In this document: positions 5,434 to 7,910 of the stretch, piece by piece
Layout: every line of letters begins with the position of its first letter
How positions within the stretch are numbered: position 1 is the first letter of the stretch
NCBI GenBank assembly: GCA_030616125.1
Contig: JAUWXZ010000026.1
Coordinates: 1-7,910 of the forward strand
DNA: 7,910 nt
Origin: Candidatus Aenigmatarchaeota archaeon
Lineage (GTDB): Archaea > Aenigmatarchaeota > Aenigmatarchaeia > CG10238-14 > SCSR01
Direction: 5' to 3'
Made by a program: the position numbers and the translations under genes
Notes under the pieces: model-generated
What the model was told of the DNA's origin: nothing
Seen by the model: the letters and a program-made list of their open reading frames with translations, nothing else
The model's database searches: none

Positions 5434-6025
5434 TTTCTTCCACCTTTTTTAAAGCTTTATTTGAATCTTTATATTCTTTTTTATAACCTTTAAGTATATT
5501 ATCCCAACAAATTTTTAAGATTTTAAAGTGAGTTGATTTTAAGGCTTCATACAATAAATTCAGGTCAATCCCAAAATCTTCTATTCTATTTGAAAATTTT
5601 CCCAAACCAAAATCAATAAAATAAATTTTTTTATGTTCAAGAATCATATTTGAGGTTGTTAGATCGCCGTGTGCTATTCTATTAGAATGTAATTTTCCTA
5701 TCGATTCTCCTATCTCAAAACAAATTTTTTCTATAGTTTTTTCATCAGCAGAATAAAAAAGTTCCTTAATTCTTTTTCCTTTAACATTTTCCATGAATAT
5801 TTTATGATTCACTTCATCCACATTTAATATCTTGGGTGTATTTACTCCACATTTTCTTGCTCCTGTCAAAAGTTTTATTTCTTGTCTTGTTCTTAACTTT
5901 CTCAATTTTTCATCAATCTGTTTAACTCTATAGCCTTTTTTGATTCTTTCTTTTACAAGAACTTCTTGCTCTTCCCAAGTATCAAGATAAATTATACTTT
6001 CTGCTCCCCTACAAATTATTTCCAT
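5402..6025 (-). CDS. bud32: KEOPS complex kinase/ATPase Bud32 (stand-alone)
   Basis: Bud32 is the small atypical kinase of the KEOPS complex, which with Kae1 forms N6-threonylcarbamoyl-adenosine at position 37 of ANN-decoding tRNAs; its ATPase activity supports the reaction. The protein has the reduced Bud32 fold: a short nucleotide loop GAES at 7-10, the ATP-contacting lysine K25, a helix glutamate E49 in RQE, the catalytic HGDLTTSN at 119-126 (D121, N126), the metal-binding DFG at 138-140, and a basic tail ending RARYAKR that resembles the conserved Bud32 C-terminus. The 207 residues fit a free-standing Bud32. In many Euryarchaeota Bud32 is fused behind Kae1, but here nothing precedes it: the ATG at 6025 follows a promoter-like gap. 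It is the first gene of the minus-strand operon. No Shine-Dalgarno sequence precedes the ATG, and an AT-rich TTAAAAATAA box at 6054-6045 is placed for a leaderless transcript. Confidence 0.92.
   Translation of the reverse strand: MEIICRGAESIIYLDTWEEQEVLVKERIKKGYRVKQIDEKLRKLRTRQEIKLLTGARKCGVNTPKILNVDEVNHKIFMENVKGKRIKELFYSADEKTIEKICFEIGESIGKLHSNRIAHGDLTTSNMILEHKKIYFIDFGLGKFSNRIEDFGIDLNLLYEALKSTHFKILKICWDNILKGYKKEYKDSNKALKKVEEIEKRARYAKR
5440..5445 (-). promoter_or_regulatory. Strong Shine-Dalgarno site for the small membrane protein
   Basis: AGGTGG on the minus strand, inside the end of bud32, stands six bases before TTG 5433-5431. It is complementary to the conserved 3' end of archaeal 16S rRNA and decides the TTG start over the internal ATG at 5415. 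Confidence 0.65.
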
Positions 6026-6103
6026 ATCAATTAATTATGAGTTATTTATTTTTAAGGCTGGAAATTTAAACACAGTTGTAGAATAAAAATAGTAGTTGAG
6101 TTA
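6026..6103. promoter_or_regulatory. Divergent promoter region between bud32 and the zinc-ribbon gene
   Basis: This 78-base, very AT-rich gap lies between two divergent starts. On the plus strand GGAAATTTAAAC (6060-6071) looks like a BRE plus TATA box with TTTAAA at 6064-6069; initiation about 25 bases on would leave a leader of about 10 bases before the ATG at 6104. On the minus strand the same palindromic TTTAAA, or better TTAAAAATAA at 6054-6045, lies about 20-29 bases upstream of the bud32 ATG, as expected for a leaderless mRNA. This is inferred from spacing and composition only. Confidence 0.5.
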
Positions 6104-6226
6104 ATGGTCAAATGGGGTTATGCTTTTATTCGTTGTCTTGCTTGTAAAAGAAAGCTTAAGATCAGAATAGGTCAAAAATATCGCTTATGCCCATATTGCA
6201 ACAGACAAATAAAAATTAGAAAATAA
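6104..6226 (+). CDS. 40-residue zinc-ribbon microprotein
   Basis: An ATG at 6104 opens a 40-codon frame ending in TAA at 6224-6226. The protein holds two CxxC pairs, C11-C14 (CLAC) and C29-C32 (CPYC), 14 residues apart: the spacing of a complete zinc ribbon. The rest is strongly basic (11 K/R residues between the first pair and the end, finishing IKIRK), with aromatic residues near the N-terminus (WGYAF) and before the second pair. Binding of RNA, DNA or the ribosome is a reasonable guess, no more. Supports for reality are the perfect knuckle spacing, TTGAG three bases before the ATG (radA has GTGAG at the same distance), its own TATA-like box at 6064-6069, and exact fit into the gap, ending one base before the convergent radA stop. 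It is shorter than most gene finders accept. I cannot name a family. Confidence 0.75.
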   Translation: MVKWGYAFIRCLACKRKLKIRIGQKYRLCPYCNRQIKIRK

Positions 6227-6227
6227 A

Positions 6228-7175
6228 TTAAGGATCTACAATTCCTTTTTCACTAATTCTGAATACAGCTTCCCCTTCTGGTAAGCCAGGAGAATCAACC
6301 AATCTGGAAATTCTTGTTCCCTCTCGACCTCTTCGCAAGTACATTCTATAAGTTGCCATATGCCCTAGAACGTGTCCACCCACTGGAGCTATTGGATCAC
6401 CGAACAGTATATTTGGTCTGGCCATGACTTGATTTGTAATATAAACCGCTAAATTATTCGCATCTGCCAACCTTTGTAATTGGTGTAGATGTTTGTTTAA
6501 TTTTTGTTGTCTTTCTGCAAGTTCTCCTCTTCCAACAAAATCAGCTCTAAAATGAGATGTCAGTGAGTCTATAACAATTAATTTTATTTTATTTTCTTCT
6601 ATCATTTCAGGAGCCCTTTCGATAAGAAAAACTTGGTGCTCTGAGTTATAGGCTCTAGCAATAAATACATTTTTTAAAGTTTTTTCAGGATCTAATTTCA
6701 AAGCTTTTGCAATTTGTACAATTCTTTCAGGCCTAAAGGTTTGTTCTGTGTCAATCCATAAACAATTTCCTTCTAATCCACCTTTATCTTTTGGGAGTTG
6801 TACAGCAGTAGCTAGCTGGAATCCTATCTGTGTTTTCCCTGATCCGTATTGTCCGTAACACTCAGTAATCGCTTGGGTTTCTACCCCCCCTCCCAATAAA
6901 ATGTTTAAATTCTTACATCCAGTTGAAATCTTTGCGACTGCCTTTCTTCTTTCCAGAATTTTATCCGCAGATTCATACCCAATTTCTAGCATCTGTCTAA
7001 GCGCATTGATTATCTTTGCAGCTTGTCCTTCTCCAATCTCAGCAATTGCAGCCAGTTCAGAGGGCGCGGTTACTGCTATAGTCATTGGATCGGTATAGCC
7101 GATTTCTCTTAGTTTTTCAGCAATTTTTATTCCCACACCAGGAATATCTTCCAAAACAATTTCTTTTTTAGGCAT
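6228..7175 (-). CDS. radA: DNA repair and recombination protein RadA
   Basis: RadA is the archaeal Rad51/RecA-family recombinase; it forms ATP-dependent filaments on single-stranded DNA and performs strand exchange in homologous recombination. Domains in order: an N-terminal helix-hairpin-helix domain (IPGVGIKIAEKLREIGY, 11-27); a linker GYESADKILERR (66-77), where the YESA motif sits at the usual FxxA polymerisation site; then the ATPase core. Walker A is GQYGSGKT at 108-115 (K114, T115), an acidic residue follows at E144 in IDTEQTF, and Walker B is LIVID at 199-203. The DNA-binding loops lie near 209-222 (with GRGELAERQQ) and 251-270 (ARPNILFGDP onward). The length of 315 is typical, and there is no intein, which some archaeal RadA genes carry. 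The ATG at 7175 shares its A with the TAA stop of the upstream RPA-type gene (TAATG), with GTGAG three bases before it, so the two are translationally coupled. Confidence 0.98.
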   Translation of the reverse strand: MPKKEIVLEDIPGVGIKIAEKLREIGYTDPMTIAVTAPSELAAIAEIGEGQAAKIINALRQMLEIGYESADKILERRKAVAKISTGCKNLNILLGGGVETQAITECYGQYGSGKTQIGFQLATAVQLPKDKGGLEGNCLWIDTEQTFRPERIVQIAKALKLDPEKTLKNVFIARAYNSEHQVFLIERAPEMIEENKIKLIVIDSLTSHFRADFVGRGELAERQQKLNKHLHQLQRLADANNLAVYITNQVMARPNILFGDPIAPVGGHVLGHMATYRMYLRRGREGTRISRLVDSPGLPEGEAVFRISEKGIVDP

Positions 7176-7910
7176 TAACTCACTTTCGATTCCAATTCTT
7201 CAGCCAATTTTTTACTCTCTTCCAAGATATTTAAATCTTTGAAATTGTTAGCGATCAACTCTAGTCTATCAAACATTTTATTCTTTTTTACATTTCCAGA
7301 CATTGTTAATTCCTTACCAACTAATTTTTTCCTTATTAATTCATACCTCTCTTCCTGGCTTAATTTAGATAATTCACTCGCTTGAGTGGTAATAAGTTTT
7401 TCCGCTAGTTCTCTAAAAAACACGGCTCTTATGCTACCAGTAGAATCGTCAACTATCATATTAATTACCAACGCGTGACTTGGTTCAACTTCCCCGTGCT
7501 CTAAACATCTGTTTTTAATCGACTTACTGCCACAAATTGAACAAATATCAAACAAAAAATTGGTTTTAAAAAGATGTAGTATGATCGCCTTAATTTCAAA
7601 ACTTCCTGGAACCAAGTCTTTGATAAAAGTTTTTTCCGGGATAAAAAATAAAAAATTTTTTGTTAGTTCTTCTATCGAAGGTAATTCTGCATCCGTTCGT
7701 TCTATTCTTCCAAATTTTCCTAAAGAAATTTCAGTTTCACCAAAAATATTTTCTTTTGCCATGCCATTGGCAATTTCAATTGCATCTCCAAGTTTAACTG
7801 ACTCTTCTTCTACTAGTTTCACTTGGTCATTCCATAAGGGTAATCTAGAATAGCCTGAGGAATCCCCAATAAATAAATTAATAACTCTGCCTTTTCTTCC
7901 ATTTGACCTT
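7175..7910 (-). CDS. RPA-type single-stranded DNA-binding protein, 5' end beyond right edge
   Basis: The reading frame stays open from its TAA at 7177-7175 to the window edge, so the first start inside the window (GTG 7822) is an internal valine, not the gene start. The 244 visible residues contain the later part of an OB-fold (GRVINLFIGDSSGYSRLPLW, with the D-x-x-G turn and the LW strand, then GDAIEIANG), a spacer, and a C-terminal OB-fold interrupted by a zinc finger: CSIC about 123-126 and CLEH about 135-138 in the visible numbering (CxxC-x8-CxxH), followed by VDDSTGSIRAVFF. This is the layout of archaeal RPA large subunits (RPA41/RPA1-like), which coat single-stranded DNA during replication and repair. 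Fully housed next to radA, it would supply the single-strand binding step before filament formation. The number of OB-folds upstream cannot be seen. Confidence 0.9.
   Translation of the reverse strand, partial: RSNGRKGRVINLFIGDSSGYSRLPLWNDQVKLVEEESVKLGDAIEIANGMAKENIFGETEISLGKFGRIERTDAELPSIEELTKNFLFFIPEKTFIKDLVPGSFEIKAIILHLFKTNFLFDICSICGSKSIKNRCLEHGEVEPSHALVINMIVDDSTGSIRAVFFRELAEKLITTQASELSKLSQEERYELIRKKLVGKELTMSGNVKKNKMFDRLELIANNFKDLNILEESKKLAEELESKVS

Noticed and set aside
92..6025. Idea that the PP2C phosphatase and Bud32 form a kinase/phosphatase pair
   Set aside because: They sit on opposite strands in separate operons more than 4 kb apart, and Bud32 has a known role in KEOPS. No sequence evidence links them.
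6901..7098. Plus-strand 65-codon frame inside radA
   Set aside because: It is antisense to the RadA Walker A and linker region and has no features of its own.
7560..7853. Plus-strand 97-codon frame opposite the RPA-type gene
   Set aside because: It is antisense to the conserved OB-fold and zinc-finger coding sequence, with no domain recognised.
1..7910. Search for CRISPR repeats, insertion sequences, attachment sites or a defence island
   Set aside because: I saw no spaced direct repeats, terminal inverted repeats, transposase, integrase or toxin-antitoxin pair. The region reads as archaeal housekeeping genes.

Overview
The window is AT-rich and archaeal. The evidence is the gene content: an eS1 (S3Ae) protein, an archaeal-type uS15 with a long N-terminal extension, RadA, an RPA-type single-strand DNA-binding protein, a stand-alone Bud32 kinase, a Trm5-type methyltransferase, a RecJ/GAN-type DHH nuclease and the first residues of a diphthine synthase. 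The tRNA gene has no encoded CCA. The tight packing (genes overlapping or separated by a few bases) and the short proteins would suit a small-genome archaeon, perhaps a DPANN lineage. That placement is inference and I cannot fix it from sequence alone.

Layout. Bases 1-63 (minus) hold the 5' end of dphB, which runs off the left edge. Diverging from it is a plus-strand run: a compact PP2C phosphatase (92-727), a diverged Trm5-like tRNA methyltransferase (736-1527), a tRNA-Leu(CAG) gene that begins inside the last codons of the methyltransferase (1518-1603), and a site-2-protease-type intramembrane metalloprotease with a PDZ domain (1636-2826). This run meets a minus-strand operon tail to tail, with an 8-base overlap of the two stop regions. 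Read in its own direction the operon is bud32 (6025-5402), a two-helix membrane protein (5433-5200), uS15 (5199-4741), a RecJ-like nuclease (4736-3354) and eS1 (3373-2819). Upstream of bud32, a 78-base gap with a TTTAAA box separates it from a divergent 40-residue zinc-ribbon protein (6104-6226). That small gene meets a second minus-strand pair head-on: an RPA-type protein (open at the right edge) followed by radA, coupled through a TAATG stop/start.

How the genes fit together. Most of the window is informational: ribosome (eS1, uS15), tRNA and its modification (Trm5-like, Bud32 of the KEOPS t6A complex), diphthamide on EF2 (DphB), and replication or repair (RecJ/GAN, RPA, RadA). The PP2C phosphatase, the intramembrane protease and the small membrane protein are the accessory or regulatory pieces.

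Start sites. Most downstream genes have a GTGA-type Shine-Dalgarno sequence 3-5 bases before the start, and this supports non-ATG (TTG) starts for three consecutive operon genes. First genes (bud32, PP2C) lack such a site, which suggests leaderless mRNAs. I see no CRISPR array, insertion sequence or recognisable defence system. The items most worth a second look are the unlisted zinc-ribbon microprotein, the methyltransferase/tRNA overlap that places the stop codon inside the tRNA, and the diverged methyltransferase itself. No stretch longer than 80 bases lacks a gene.
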